DNA of 31,982 nt from contig JAYMTF010000663.1 of assembly GCA_036897485.1 (NCBI GenBank), positions 1 to 31,982 on the forward strand, given 5' to 3'. The position numbers were made by a program, and so were the translations under genes. Below, piece after piece: positions 31,716-31,982 of the stretch. Each line of letters begins with the position of its first letter. The first letter of the stretch is position 1. The stretch is from Pelargonium nanum. Lineage: Eukaryota; Streptophyta; Magnoliopsida; Geraniales; Geraniaceae. The notes under the pieces were generated by a model. It did no database searches and had not been told where the DNA came from. It worked only from the letters and a program-made list of their open reading frames with translations.

Positions 31716-31982
31716 ATGTACTGAAAGTTAGAAACGTATGAAAATACAACAAAATGTCATTAATATCCTTTCCAAATATCATGTTCGGTTCACATTTGTC
31801 ATAAAAAATTCCATATGTTTCATAGGATAATATAATTATTTTTTAATCAGTTGTATGTATGATTTCTTTTAAAATTAAATATTAGAGAAATAATGAACAT
31901 TATAGGAATATGGTAAAAAAAGAGGATATTTTAGTCATTAAGATCAATGGCATAAACTTGTAAATAAATGAATTAACAATGA

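Larger units (their letters stand above)
29825..31982. other. Gene-poor AT-rich tail, probably transposon-derived in part
   Basis: No protein gene is supported. Contents I can name are a short direct repeat tgtcattttggttaa (29857 and 29894), the two USE/TATA modules listed separately, and a weak MITE-like inverted repeat at 31589-31715. The first part lies inside the Helitron whose 3' end is at 29798. Confidence 0.5.

Overview
This is a piece of a plant nuclear chromosome, almost certainly from a eudicot. The genes have many GT-AG introns, the intergenic DNA is AT-rich, there is a nuclear tRNA-Val gene, and there are typical plant repeats: Stowaway MITEs, a tRNA-derived SINE, a Helitron end and a Copia-type LTR fragment. 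All gene calls come from reading the sequence and joining exons by hand so that splice phases match. Family names come from remembered family hallmarks, not from a database search. I cannot name the species.

Five protein genes were assembled in full. (1) A proton-coupled NRT1/PTR-family (NPF) transporter on the + strand, 4 exons, 594 aa, closest in my reading to the NPF5.6/5.7 group. (2) A mitochondrial-carrier-family protein on the - strand, 7 exons, 354 aa, convergent with gene 1. (3) A type-1 protein phosphatase catalytic subunit (TOPP) on the + strand, 3 exons, 318 aa, divergent from gene 2. (4) NEDD1, the WD40 factor that targets gamma-tubulin complexes, on the + strand, 10 exons, 790 aa. 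(5) A folylpolyglutamate synthase on the - strand, 16 coding exons, 528 aa, convergent with gene 4. All five look intact.

The space between genes holds most of the unusual material. Positions 1-1908 are AT-rich upstream DNA ending in a clear TATA box. Positions 9.6-12.3 kb form a divergent promoter region containing a GC-richer, LTR-like block. Positions 15.5-16.3 kb hold the broken 5' end of a Copia element on the - strand. The last 3.4 kb (28.6-32 kb) are gene-poor. They contain a SINE with a perfect target-site duplication, a tRNA-Val(CAC) gene, a 0.1-kb tandem duplication ending next to a Helitron 3' terminus, and two consecutive snRNA-type USE+TATA promoter modules with no recognisable snRNA behind them.

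The genes do not form a pathway: nitrate/peptide-type transport, mitochondrial solute exchange, dephosphorylation, spindle microtubule nucleation and folate polyglutamylation are separate jobs. Their order is of interest as conserved microsynteny. From memory, Arabidopsis keeps pieces of the same neighbourhood: NPF5.6 beside a carrier, NEDD1 beside FPGS1, and FPGS3 beside a carrier. I found no evidence of a wholly new biological system. The best leads are the paired USE/TATA modules, the Helitron boundary with its adjacent duplication, and the CAG/CTG hairpin in the carrier's first exon.
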